Assembly: GCA_963827725.1 (NCBI GenBank)
Contig: CAWHBM010000001.1
Span: 1,116,001-1,180,000, forward strand
Source of the DNA: VAXT01 sp963827725
GTDB lineage: Bacteria > Actinomycetota > Thermoleophilia > Gaiellales > Gaiellaceae
Length of the DNA stretch: 64,000 nucleotides
Reading direction: 5' to 3'
Below, piece by piece: positions 26,399 to 34,389 of this stretch. Numbering within the stretch: position 1 is the stretch's first letter; each line of letters begins with the position of its first letter. A program made the position numbers and the translations under genes. A model generated the notes under the pieces. It ran no database searches. It was given only the letters and a program-made list of their open reading frames with translations, and had not been told where the DNA came from.

Positions 26399-27873
26399 GC
26401 CGTGAGCCGGTTTGCGAGCTCGACGATCAGGCGAACGCCGTAGCCGGTGCCGCCCTTCTGCCAGAGATAGTCGTTTCGGCCCCACGTGTAGAAGCCGGTG
26501 CCGGCCATGTCCACGTGCGCCCACGGGCCCTCGCCGACGAACTCCTCCAAAAACGAGGCCGCGTAGGCCGGCTGGGCCTGCCCGCGGACCGAGGAGTTCA
26601 TCATGTCGGCGAACGCGGAGTCGATCAGGCCGCGATAGCGCCGGTGCATCGGCCAGGGCCAGGCGTGATCGCCGCTCGCTTCGCCGGCAGCTACCACCTC
26701 GTCGCGCCAGGCGTCGTCGTTTCCGAAGACGCCCGCGTAGAGATCGCCGAGCGCGCGGTCCATCGCGCCGGTGAGAGTTGCGAAGTCGAGCAGGTGGGTC
26801 GCGCCGAGCTCTCGCGCGTGCGCGAGCGCGTCCGCGAGAACGAGGCGTCCTTCGGCGTCGGTGTTCGTCACCTCGATCGTCTTGCCGTTCATCGCGCGCA
26901 GGATGTCCCCGGGCCTGAACGCGCCGCCGCCGACGGCGTTCTCGGCCGCGGCCACGACCGCGAGCGTGCGGAGCGGGAGGCCCAGCTCTGCGATCGCGCC
27001 GATCCCTTCGATCACGGTGGCGCCGCCCGCCATGTCGCCCTTCATGTCCTCCATGTAGAGGGCCGGCTTGATCGAGATCCCGCCCGTGTCGAACGTGATC
27101 GCCTTGCCGACGAGCCCCAGCAGCACCTCGCCCGCCGGCGATGGCGGCTCGTAGCGAAGGACGATCATGCGCGGCGGGTTGTGGCTTCCCTGGGCGACAC
27201 CGGCGAACGCGCCCATCCCGAGCTTCTCCACTTCGTCCGGCCCCAGCGCCTCGGCCGTGAGATTCGCGTGTTCGCCTGCGAGCTCGATCGCTCGGTCGGC
27301 GAGCTTCTCCGGTGTGAGCAGATTCGCGCCGGTGTTTGCGAGGTCACGCGCGCGATTCGCCGCAGAGGCAACCGTCGAAGCCTGCTCGCCGGTCTCGCGT
27401 AGCGATTCCTCGTCGCTGCCCACGAGAATGAGCCGCTCGAACGGCGGCTCGGGAGAAGCGTCGGCCTTCCAGCGTCCCGGGTCGTATGTGCCCATGAGGA
27501 GGCCGTCGACTACGGCGCGGGCCTGCTCGGAATTGGGGAGGCCGAGCGAGTCGTCGAGCAGCCACGCGATCGAGCCGCCGACGCGCTTGGACTCCCGCCC
27601 AACGGATGCGGCGGCGGTTCGCACCGTATCGGCGTCGATGTCCTCTGCCGGTCCGAGCCCGACGAGCACGATCCTGCGCGCATTCGCCTCACCGTCGGGG
27701 TAGAGGACGGCCGTCCGACCGACCTCGGCCGCGACCTCTTCCTCCTCGGCCACCTTGGTGAGCGGGCCGTCGATCGAGGCGGCGGCCGCGGGCAGCCCGC
27801 CGGGGCCGACCGGTACAGCCAGGACGTCGGCTTCCGGCGGCGTGTCTTGGGCGGCGGTTGCCTCGACCCGCAT
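26395..27873 (-). CDS. pepA: leucyl aminopeptidase (M17)
   Basis: 492 residues. The C-terminal catalytic domain carries LVGKAITFDTGGISIKP (metal-binding Lys and Asp), the M17 signature NTDAEGRLVLADAL and the catalytic bicarbonate Arg within it. The N-terminal about 160 residues form the macro-like domain. It is a hexameric di-metal aminopeptidase that releases N-terminal Leu and other residues in the cytoplasm. Translational overlap with the acyl-CoA dehydrogenase suggests coupling of peptide turnover to branched-chain amino acid breakdown. Confidence 0.93.
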   Translation of the reverse strand: MRVEATAAQDTPPEADVLAVPVGPGGLPAAAASIDGPLTKVAEEEEVAAEVGRTAVLYPDGEANARRIVLVGLGPAEDIDADTVRTAAASVGRESKRVGGSIAWLLDDSLGLPNSEQARAVVDGLLMGTYDPGRWKADASPEPPFERLILVGSDEESLRETGEQASTVASAANRARDLANTGANLLTPEKLADRAIELAGEHANLTAEALGPDEVEKLGMGAFAGVAQGSHNPPRMIVLRYEPPSPAGEVLLGLVGKAITFDTGGISIKPALYMEDMKGDMAGGATVIEGIGAIAELGLPLRTLAVVAAAENAVGGGAFRPGDILRAMNGKTIEVTNTDAEGRLVLADALAHARELGATHLLDFATLTGAMDRALGDLYAGVFGNDDAWRDEVVAAGEASGDHAWPWPMHRRYRGLIDSAFADMMNSSVRGQAQPAYAASFLEEFVGEGPWAHVDMAGTGFYTWGRNDYLWQKGGTGYGVRLIVELANRLTA

Positions 27874-27884
27874 CAGGGGGCGCG

Positions 27885-27890
27885 ATGCTA
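27885..27890 (-). promoter_or_regulatory. putative -10 TAGCAT of pepA
   Basis: TAGCAT is 11 nt before ATG 27873, with TTCACG 17 bp further upstream as a weak -35. The surrounding 60 bp are the most AT-rich part of the neighbourhood, as expected for the divergent promoters of pepA and the 78-aa gene. Confidence 0.4.
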
Positions 27891-27983
27891 TCCGACAGGG
27901 TTTCTACCGTGAACGGCGAAAGGTTTTCATAACTTTCAAATCGCCTTAACTTTCTCTTGAATCCGCCGATACAGAATGTGGCC

Positions 27984-28220
27984 ATGAGCACCCTGCGGCC
28001 CCTTCGCTTCCCTCGTCGACGCACGTCCCCGACTGTCGAGTCGCTCTCCGAGCAGCTCTCAGTCCTCACGCGCGAGCGACAGGCCCTACGCGGAAACGAT
28101 GCGAGCGCCGCCGCGCTCGAGCAGAACCGCGTCGCCATCGCACGGGCGCAGTGGGATCTCTCGTATGCGCTGATCGAGCGGTACCTGCCGAAGCCGGCAA
28201 TCGCACAGAGCGCCGCCTAG
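27984..28220 (+). CDS. small helical protein, 78 aa
   Basis: From ATG 27984: an Arg-rich first 20 residues (RPLRFPRRRT), then a long amphipathic helix SLSEQLSVLTRERQALRG and a second IARAQWDLSYALIERYLP. No Cys or metal site. It looks like a short coiled-coil protein. I do not recognise the family. It is divergent from pepA and followed 35 bp later by the SCP2 gene. Confidence 0.5.
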   Translation: MSTLRPLRFPRRRTSPTVESLSEQLSVLTRERQALRGNDASAAALEQNRVAIARAQWDLSYALIERYLPKPAIAQSAA

Positions 28221-28240
28221 ACCCCGCTGAACCTCCCTGG

Positions 28241-28246
28241 TAGTCT
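28241..28246 (+). promoter_or_regulatory. -10 box TAGTCT of the SCP2 gene
   Basis: TAGTCT with a 9-nt spacer to ATG 28256, so the transcript would have at most a few leader bases. Confidence 0.35.
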
Positions 28247-28255
28247 CGCGGGCCG

Positions 28256-28558
28256 ATGGAGCCCCGCGAGTTCTTCGACACCCTCGAGTCGCGCGTCGAC
28301 GCGTCCAGGACGGCCGGCATGAACAACTCGTTCCTCTTCGAGATCGACGGAGCCGGGACGTGGAAGGTCGACGTCGCCGACGGGAGCGTCAGCGTGACGG
28401 AGGGAGCCGGTGAGGCCGACGTCACGATCCGGGCCTCAGAGGAGACCTTCAGCGCGATCGCGCGCGGCGAGCAGAACCCGACCACGGCCTACATGACCGG
28501 CAAGCTGAAGGTCGAGGGCGACATGGGCGCTGCGCTCAAGCTCCAGAAACTGTTCTGA
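28256..28558 (+). CDS. SCP2 sterol-binding domain protein
   Basis: 100 residues, a single SCP2 domain: FLFEIDGAGTWKVDVADGSV, then ADVTIRASEETFSAIARGE and the typical end AYMTGKLKVEGDMGAALKLQKL. Stand-alone SCP2 proteins bind acyl-CoA or other lipids in a hydrophobic tunnel. Next to fatty acyl-CoA genes it may buffer or carry acyl groups. It is followed 18 bp later by a DUF2269 gene in the same direction. Confidence 0.85.
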   Translation: MEPREFFDTLESRVDASRTAGMNNSFLFEIDGAGTWKVDVADGSVSVTEGAGEADVTIRASEETFSAIARGEQNPTTAYMTGKLKVEGDMGAALKLQKLF

Positions 28559-28576
28559 CGGCCTGAGGAGCATCAG

Positions 28577-29140
28577 GTGACCTGGTACGACTTCCTGCTT
28601 TTCTTGCACATCGCCGGCGCCGTGGTCTGGGTCGGTGGCGGAGCGATGATGCAGTTCTTCGGCCTGCGCACGATGGCGTCCGGCTCCGGCGAACGGCTGG
28701 TCGACTTTGCCCGCGATCTCGAGTGGATCGGCTTCAGGGTGATGATGCCCGCCTCGGCCACGGCGTTTCTCGCCGGCCTCGCGCTTGTGTGGAACGCCGC
28801 CTTCTGGACGATCGGCGACGACTGGATCGTCATCGGCCTGGTGCTTTTCGGCCTGACATTTCTCGCGGGATTGCTTTTCTTCGGTCCGGAATCAGGACGC
28901 GTGAGCAAGCTCGTCGCCGCCGAGGGGCCGAGCTCACCCGCCGTCCAGGCGCGGATCAAGCGCTTGATCGTCCTCAGCCGGATCGACCTCGTGCTGCTCT
29001 TCTTGATCATTTTCGACATGGTCGTGAAACCGTCGTTCTCGGACGGCTGGACGATCCTCGGCGCGCTCGCGGGAGCCATTGCGCTCGCCGCAGCCCTTGT
29101 GGCATCCGGCAGCCGTTCGACTGCCGTCGCATCCGGGTAG
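28577..29140 (+). CDS. DUF2269-family membrane protein
   Basis: 187 residues, GTG start with GAGGAG about 10 nt upstream. Five hydrophobic helices: WYDFLLFLHIAGAVVWVGGG, a pair around VMMPASATAFLAGLALVW and WIVIGLVLFGLTFLAGLLFF, LVLLFLIIFDMVV, and a final Ala-rich one. The conserved His in LHIAGAVVWVGG recalls heme- or copper-associated membrane proteins (CopD-like layout), but DUF2269 has no proven function. It converges on the biotin carboxylase gene. Confidence 0.75.
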   Translation: MTWYDFLLFLHIAGAVVWVGGGAMMQFFGLRTMASGSGERLVDFARDLEWIGFRVMMPASATAFLAGLALVWNAAFWTIGDDWIVIGLVLFGLTFLAGLLFFGPESGRVSKLVAAEGPSSPAVQARIKRLIVLSRIDLVLLFLIIFDMVVKPSFSDGWTILGALAGAIALAAALVASGSRSTAVASG

Positions 29141-29142
29141 CG

Positions 29143-30765
29143 CTACTCCTCGAGCTCGACGAGGAGGGCTCCGCCCGCGACTCTGTCGCCTTCGGCGACA
29201 TGAACAGCGCGCACGACGGCCTCGTAGGGGGAAACGACCGGGGTCTCCATCTTCATCGCCTCCAGTACGAGCAGCGTCTGCCGGAGGGTGACCCGGTCGC
29301 CGGGAGCCGCGAGAACCTTGATCACGGTGCCCGGCATCGGAGCCGTCAGGGCACTCTGCTCGCCGCCGCCGGCTCCGGTCGCCGCATGCATTGCGTCGTC
29401 CACGTCGGGGGGAGAGTGCGGCGCGGGGGGTGGGAGGTTGAGTCGCCAGGCACCTTCCCAGGGGCCGCTCGGCAACCGCGTCGGTGGTGCTGAGAGCGGC
29501 GGATGCTCTACGAGGAAGGCGGTCGTCGTCCGGCCCGCTCGGACCGCGGGATGGGAGACGAGCCAGCGCAGGAAGGTGAGGTTCGTCGTCAGCCCTTCGA
29601 CCTCGGTCTCCGCGAGGGCATCGCGCAACCGGAGCAGTGCCTCGTCACGCGTGGGGCCGTGTGCGATCAGCTTGGCGATCATCGAGTCGTAGGCCACACC
29701 AACCTCGTCGCCTTCCTCCACGCCGGCGTCGACGCGAATCCCGGTCGGCAGCCGCAGGTGCTCGATCCGGCCAGCCTGGGGGAGGAAGCTTCTCGGATCC
29801 TCGGCGTAGAGCCGCACCTCGACCGCGTGCCCAGTCGACTTTGCAACGGTCTGTTGCAAGGTCTCGCCGGTCGCGACCCTGAGCTGCTCGGCGACCAGGT
29901 CGATGCCCGTCACGAGCTCGGTGACGGGGTGCTCGACCTGGATCCGTCCGTTCAGCTCGAGGAGATAGAAGTCGCGGCCGTCGAGCATGAACTCGACCGT
30001 GCCTGCGCTCCGGTAGCCGATCGCCCGGCCGAAGGCAACCGCTGCTTCGCTCATCCGCTGGCGTAGATCGGGGTCGAGGGCGGGGGAGGGGGACTCCTCG
30101 AGCACCTTCTGATGCCGCCGCTGGATGGAGCACTCGCGCTCGCCGAGCGAGAGCACGGTGCCGTGCTCGTCTGCGAGGAGTTGGATCTCGATGTGGCGAG
30201 GGCGCTCGACGAAGCGCTCGCAGAAGACCGTGTCGTCGCCGAAGGCCGCCTTCGCCTCGCGCTTCGCGGCAGCGAGGGCCTCATCCAGCTCGGCCGGGTC
30301 GCGCACGACTCGCATGCCGCGACCGCCGCCGCCCGCGGCCGCCTTGACGACCAGTGGGTAGCCCACCTCGACCGGGTCGCCGGAGGGCAGGACCGGGACA
30401 CCGGCTTCGCGCGCAATCCGCTTCGCCTCGAGCTTGTCGCCCCCCTTGCGTAGCGCATCGGCCGTCGGTCCGACGAACACGAGCCCGGCCTCCTCGACTG
30501 CCGCCGCGAACTCGGGGTTTTCCGCGAGGAATCCATAGCCGGGGTGAATCGCTCCCGCCCCTACCTCTCGGGCCGCGCGAATGTGCTCCTCGGGGGCCAG
30601 GTAGCTCGAGATCTCGACCGTCTCGTCGGCGACCCGGGTATGCAGCGCGCCGAGGTCGTCGGGCGCGGCAACCGCCACGGTCCCGATCCCGGCTTCTCGG
30701 GCCGTGCGAAAGACTCGAACCGCGATCTCGCCGCGGTTCGCTACGAGGAGCTTTCGGATCTCCAC
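29143..30765 (-). CDS. acyl-CoA carboxylase alpha subunit (biotin carboxylase + BCCP)
   Basis: 540 residues. The biotin carboxylase part has KLLVANRGEIAVRVFR, the ATP-grasp loop KAAAGGGGRGMR, and the active region LLELNGRIQVEHPVTE (usually NTRIQVEHPVTE, so Gly replaces Thr). A shortened linker of about 90 residues leads to a C-terminal biotinyl domain with LEAMKMETP, where the Lys is biotinylated. It carboxylates biotin with bicarbonate and ATP. With the hydratase upstream (25 bp overlap) and the carboxyltransferase at 37.1-38.7 kb it fits 3-methylcrotonyl-CoA carboxylase in leucine breakdown. Propionyl/acetyl-CoA carboxylase is the alternative. It is shorter than typical MCC alpha (about 650). 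Confidence 0.88.
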   Translation of the reverse strand: MEIRKLLVANRGEIAVRVFRTAREAGIGTVAVAAPDDLGALHTRVADETVEISSYLAPEEHIRAAREVGAGAIHPGYGFLAENPEFAAAVEEAGLVFVGPTADALRKGGDKLEAKRIAREAGVPVLPSGDPVEVGYPLVVKAAAGGGGRGMRVVRDPAELDEALAAAKREAKAAFGDDTVFCERFVERPRHIEIQLLADEHGTVLSLGERECSIQRRHQKVLEESPSPALDPDLRQRMSEAAVAFGRAIGYRSAGTVEFMLDGRDFYLLELNGRIQVEHPVTELVTGIDLVAEQLRVATGETLQQTVAKSTGHAVEVRLYAEDPRSFLPQAGRIEHLRLPTGIRVDAGVEEGDEVGVAYDSMIAKLIAHGPTRDEALLRLRDALAETEVEGLTTNLTFLRWLVSHPAVRAGRTTTAFLVEHPPLSAPPTRLPSGPWEGAWRLNLPPPAPHSPPDVDDAMHAATGAGGGEQSALTAPMPGTVIKVLAAPGDRVTLRQTLLVLEAMKMETPVVSPYEAVVRAVHVAEGDRVAGGALLVELEE

Positions 30766-31499
30766 GAAGGCTCGCGCTTGTCGAGGAAGGCGCGGAGGCC
30801 CTCCTGCCCTTCCTCACTGGTGCGCATGCGGGCAGCGAGCTCGGCGAGCGCGCGCCCGTCGCCCGGATCGGGCCGTACGAGTCGTTTCGCTTCCCGGACG
30901 GCCGCGGGACTGGACGAGAGTAGCTCGCCGACGACTGCGTCGACTGCTGCTGCGAGGTCCGGCGCGACCTCGCTGACGAGCCCGATCCGCAACGCCACGT
31001 CGGGCCCGAAGCGCTCTCCGGTCAAGAAGTAGCGCCGCGCCGCTCCTCGTCCGATCCTGGCGAGCGTGAACGGAGAGATGACCGCCGCGACGATCCCGAG
31101 CTTGACCTCGGAGAAGCCGAAGACCGCGTCCTCGGCGGCGATTGCAACGTCGCAACACACGGCCAGGCCGCATCCGCCTCCGAGGCAATAGCCCTGAATC
31201 CCGGCGACAACCGGCGCCGGGCACCCGTCGATCACATCGAGCATCCGATACAGGCGCATGGCGTCCTCGACGTTCTCCTCGTAGGAGAGGTCGATCGAGG
31301 CGCGCTGCCACTCGACATCCGCCCCTGCACAGAAAGCGGGCCCGTCGCCGGTCAGCACGACTGCGCGCGCGTCGCCGACGTCGGCGAACGCCTCGGTCAG
31401 CTCTCGAATCAGCTCCGCGTCGAAGGCGTTGCGCCGCTTCGGCCGGTCGAGGGTGACTCGCAGGATAGGCCCGTCATGGTCGATCCGGAGCGCGCTCAC
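30741..31499 (-). CDS. enoyl-CoA hydratase/methylglutaconyl-CoA hydratase
   Basis: 252 residues, GTG start. The crotonase fold is evident: LDRPKRRNAFDAELI, GPAFCAGADVEW (first oxyanion strand) and GYCLGGGCGLAVCCD (second). The catalytic acid region is GFSEVKLGIVAAVISPF. The segment ARIGRGAARRYFLTGERF resembles methylglutaconyl-CoA hydratases, which fits leucine catabolism with the carboxylase genes. A TAAGCT -10 seven bases upstream predicts a leaderless message, and this box shares its TA with that of the divergent DHDPS-family gene. Confidence 0.87.
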   Translation of the reverse strand: MSALRIDHDGPILRVTLDRPKRRNAFDAELIRELTEAFADVGDARAVVLTGDGPAFCAGADVEWQRASIDLSYEENVEDAMRLYRMLDVIDGCPAPVVAGIQGYCLGGGCGLAVCCDVAIAAEDAVFGFSEVKLGIVAAVISPFTLARIGRGAARRYFLTGERFGPDVALRIGLVSEVAPDLAAAVDAVVGELLSSSPAAVREAKRLVRPDPGDGRALAELAARMRTSEEGQEGLRAFLDKREPSWRSESSS

Positions 31500-31506
31500 G
31501 CTCGTG

Positions 31507-31516
31507 AGCTTAGAGT
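31507..31516. promoter_or_regulatory. overlapping divergent -10 boxes
   Basis: Minus-strand TAAGCT (31507-31512, 7 nt from GTG 31499) and plus-strand TAGAGT (31511-31516, 6 nt from GTG 31523) share the central TA. Both transcripts would be leaderless and RNA polymerase could open only one direction at a time. Confidence 0.5.
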
Positions 31517-31522
31517 CGCGGC

Positions 31523-32361
31523 GTGCTCAGGGGAACGCTCGCCGCCGCAGTGACGCCGCTACGCGAAGGGGGCGCCGCGCTCGACGACGGTGCGTTTCCG
31601 CCCTACGTCGAGTTCCTGCGGTCAGGCGGGCTCGACGGAATCCTGGCCCTCGGCACCACAGGCGAGGGCATCCTCCTCTCTTCGGAGGAGCGGAAGCAGG
31701 CGGCGGGGCTCTTCATCGCGGCCGCCGGGGACGGATTCGACGTGGCGGTTCACTGCGGCGCGCAGACGACGGCCGAAACCGTGCGAGCTTGCGGCCGATG
31801 CCGCCGCGCAGGGAGCCGATGCCGTGGCCGTGATCGGGCCGCCGTACTACGCGCTCGACGACGAAGCGCTCGTCCGTCACTTCGCCGCAGCCGCCGAGGC
31901 ATGCCGGCCGCTGCCGTTCTACCTCTATGAGTTCCGTGCACGCTGCGGCTACTCGATCCCGCTCGAGGTGATCGAGCGATTGCGGGAGCTCGCGCCCAAC
32001 CTCGCAGGCATGAAGGTCTCGAACCAGCCGTTCGAGGCGGTGGAGCCGTTCCTGATCGAAGGGCTCGACGTTTTCGTCGGGGCGGAGTCGCTCATCCTGG
32101 AAGCACTCGATCGCGGAGCTGCCGGAGCGGTGTCGGGCCTGGCGGCCGCCTTTCCGGAGCTCGTGGCGGGGCTCGTGCGCAGATCGCTCAGGCGACGTGG
32201 GCGAGGTGCGCGCAGTGCTCGAGCGCTTCCCCTTCCAGGCGGCTCTCAAGATCTGCCTCGCTCATCGGGGCGTGCCGATCCGCGAGGACGTTCGAGGCCC
32301 GCTGCGCACGCTCACCACGGACGAGCGGGTGGAGCTCGAGAGATGGCTCGAATCGTCGTAG
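31523..32361 (+). pseudogene. DHDPS/NAL-family aldolase, two frameshifts
   Basis: A TIM-barrel lyase of about 280 residues read in three frames. The first frame gives GTLAAAVTPLREGG and ILALGTTGEGILLSSEER (the GTTGE phosphate/carboxylate loop). After a break near 31790 come ADAVAVIGPPYY, FYLYEFRARCGYSIPLEVI and LAGMKVSN with the Schiff-base Lys. After a second break near 32190, GDVGEVRAVLERFPFQAALK ends at TAG 32361. Each break is mended by one base, so sequencing error is possible. The family cleaves or condenses pyruvate-type substrates. It overlaps the following DAO oxidase by 19 bp; a role in hydroxyproline or another amino acid's breakdown is a guess from that pairing. Confidence 0.7.
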
Positions 32362-33383
32362 CGGGAGCCGGCGCGATCGGCGCGAGCATCGCGTACCACC
32401 TTGCGCTGCGTGGCTCATCCGATGTGGTTCTGGCCGACCGCGCGGAGATCGCTTCCGGAGCGACCGGGAAGGCGATGGGTGGAGTGCGGCAGCAGTTCTC
32501 GACGGAAGCCGAGGTGAGGCTCGCCCAGGAGTCGATCGGCTTCTTCGAGGAGCTCGGCGCGCCCTTCTTCGATCAGGTGGGGTACCTGTTCCTCGCCACG
32601 ACAGGCGAGGGGCTCGTCGAGCTCGAATCGCGCGCGGAGCTGCAACGAGGGCTGGGGGTACCGGTCGAGAGCGTCGATGCGTCCCGGATCACGGGCCTCC
32701 GCACCGACGACGTGCTCGGAGCGGTCGCCTGCTGGGAAGACGGCGTCGCGGAGCCCGCCGCATTGACTCGTGAGCTCGTGAAGCGCTCAGCCAAGCTGGG
32801 CGTCGAAGTCCGTGAGCGGAGTGATGCGCGCGAGATCGAGGGCGACGTTCTCGTGATCGCCGCGGGCGCGTTCTCGGCGGAGCTCTGGCCGGGACTCCCC
32901 GTTCGGCCGCTGTGCCGTCAGCTCGTCGACGTCGGGCCGGTGCACGGCCTTCCGGCCGACCTGCCGATGGTGGTCGAGTCGGAGACCGGCTTCCACTTCC
33001 GTCGCCGCGGCGACACGCTCCGCCTTGCGATGAGCGAGCCCTCGCCCCGGTGGACCGACCGCGAGGAGGTGGACCAAGATCTCGTCGAGGACTGGCGCGA
33101 GCGACTCGCGCTTCGGTATCCGCCTGCGGCGGGTGTGCCGGTAGAGCGCGCCTGGGCCGGCCTGTACGACATGACCCCTGATGCCCACCCGATCATCGGC
33201 TGGATCGCCGAAGGCGTGTACGCGGCGTGCGGCTTCTCGGGGCACGGGTTCATGCAGTCCCCGGCGGTCGGCAAGGCCGTCGCCGAGGAGCTGCTCGGCG
33301 ATCACGCGTCCCTCGACCTCTCCCCGTACCGAATCGACCGCTTCGAGAACGCAGTCGTCTTCCCCGAAGACCTCGTTCTCTGA
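32343..33383 (+). CDS. DAO-type FAD-dependent amino acid oxidase
   Basis: 346 residues from ATG 32343. The dinucleotide-binding start is RIVVAGAGAIGASIAYHLA. GATGKAMGGVRQQFS, LYDMTPDAHPIIGWI and CGFSGHGFMQSPAVGKAVAE are typical of the sarcosine oxidase beta/glycine oxidase group. It oxidises a secondary or primary amino acid with FAD. The overlap with the aldolase gene means the two act together. A D-hydroxyproline dehydrogenase type reaction feeding the aldolase is one possibility, not shown by the sequence. Confidence 0.85.
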   Translation: MARIVVAGAGAIGASIAYHLALRGSSDVVLADRAEIASGATGKAMGGVRQQFSTEAEVRLAQESIGFFEELGAPFFDQVGYLFLATTGEGLVELESRAELQRGLGVPVESVDASRITGLRTDDVLGAVACWEDGVAEPAALTRELVKRSAKLGVEVRERSDAREIEGDVLVIAAGAFSAELWPGLPVRPLCRQLVDVGPVHGLPADLPMVVESETGFHFRRRGDTLRLAMSEPSPRWTDREEVDQDLVEDWRERLALRYPPAAGVPVERAWAGLYDMTPDAHPIIGWIAEGVYAACGFSGHGFMQSPAVGKAVAEELLGDHASLDLSPYRIDRFENAVVFPEDLVL

Positions 33384-33386
33384 GGG

Positions 33387-34367
33387 TCATATCTTGGCGA
33401 GCGGTGCCGGCGCGGCTGTCGCGTCGAGCGAGGCGATCACCTCGCGCACGATCGAGCGCCAGTCGGTGTCGAAGTCGACGCCGAGGCGGCGCAGCTTCGT
33501 GTTGTCGACGGCGAAATGCCGAATGTCGCCCGGGCGCGCCGGGCCATATTCGATGCCCTGAGCGCTCCCTGTCTCGGCCAGGACGAAGTCGGCGAGGTCC
33601 TGGATGCTGACGCTGATGCCCGAGGCGCAGTTGAAGGACTGATGCCGCATCTCGGCCGACATCGCGGCGAGCAGGGTCGCCTGCACGACGTCGCGGACCG
33701 AGGTGAACGAGCGGGTCTGCTCGCCTGAGCCGTAGATCCTGAGCGGCCGCTGCGCCAACGCTCTCCGCGCGAAGATCGGAACGACACCTCCGTGGTCGGA
33801 GGCGTCCTGGCGCTGCCCGATGACGTGGTAGTAGCGCAGTACCGCGCAGTCGAGGCCGAACGTCTCGCTGATCACGCGGCAGTACGACTCTCCGGCAAGC
33901 TTGCTGATCCCGTACACGGAAACAGGACGCTTCGGGCTGTCCTCGACGTGTTCGCGCGTCGTATCTCCGAACACCGAGCCGGTCGAGGCATAGACGAACT
34001 TCGACACCCCGTCGCGGGCTGCGCGCAACAGGAGACGCAGCGTGCCGAGCGCGTTGACCGTTAGATCACTCTCGGGGTCGTCGAGCGCGACCGAGTTCTT
34101 CGACGCGGCGAGATGAAAGACGTAGTCGACGCGGGTCAGGTCTGCGCGGTCGGCCCAATCGAGAACGTCTTCGGTGACGAGTTGGAAGCGCGGATGATCG
34201 AGCACGTGCTCCACGTTGCGCGTCGAGCCGGCGGTCCCGACGAGGTTGTCGACGCACGTCACGGTGTTGTCGCGCTCGAGCAACGCGTCACACAAGTGCG
34301 AACCGATGAACCCCGCCCCACCGGTGAGGACCACTTCCTTGGATTGAAGCTCGACCAGTCGTCCCAC
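33387..34367 (-). CDS. NAD-dependent nucleotide-sugar epimerase/dehydratase
   Basis: 326 residues, GTG start. The extended SDR fold begins VVLTGGAGFIGSHLCDAL; FHLAASKNSV follows, and the catalytic YGISK (Tyr-x3-Lys) with Ser/Thr in YASTGSVFG. The closing region RSFTSVRDVVQATLLA is typical of UDP-glucose 4-epimerase-like proteins. It probably makes a nucleotide sugar for the divergent glycosyltransferase. Confidence 0.87.
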   Translation of the reverse strand: MGRLVELQSKEVVLTGGAGFIGSHLCDALLERDNTVTCVDNLVGTAGSTRNVEHVLDHPRFQLVTEDVLDWADRADLTRVDYVFHLAASKNSVALDDPESDLTVNALGTLRLLLRAARDGVSKFVYASTGSVFGDTTREHVEDSPKRPVSVYGISKLAGESYCRVISETFGLDCAVLRYYHVIGQRQDASDHGGVVPIFARRALAQRPLRIYGSGEQTRSFTSVRDVVQATLLAAMSAEMRHQSFNCASGISVSIQDLADFVLAETGSAQGIEYGPARPGDIRHFAVDNTKLRRLGVDFDTDWRSIVREVIASLDATAAPAPLAKI

Positions 34368-34373
34368 TCGGCC

Positions 34374-34383
34374 CGCCTACGAT
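34374..34383. promoter_or_regulatory. overlapping divergent -10 boxes
   Basis: Minus TAGGCG (34374-34379, 6 nt from GTG 34367) and plus TACGAT (34378-34383, 6 nt from GTG 34390) share a TA, the same design as at 31507-31516. Confidence 0.45.
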
Positions 34384-34389
34384 ACTCGT

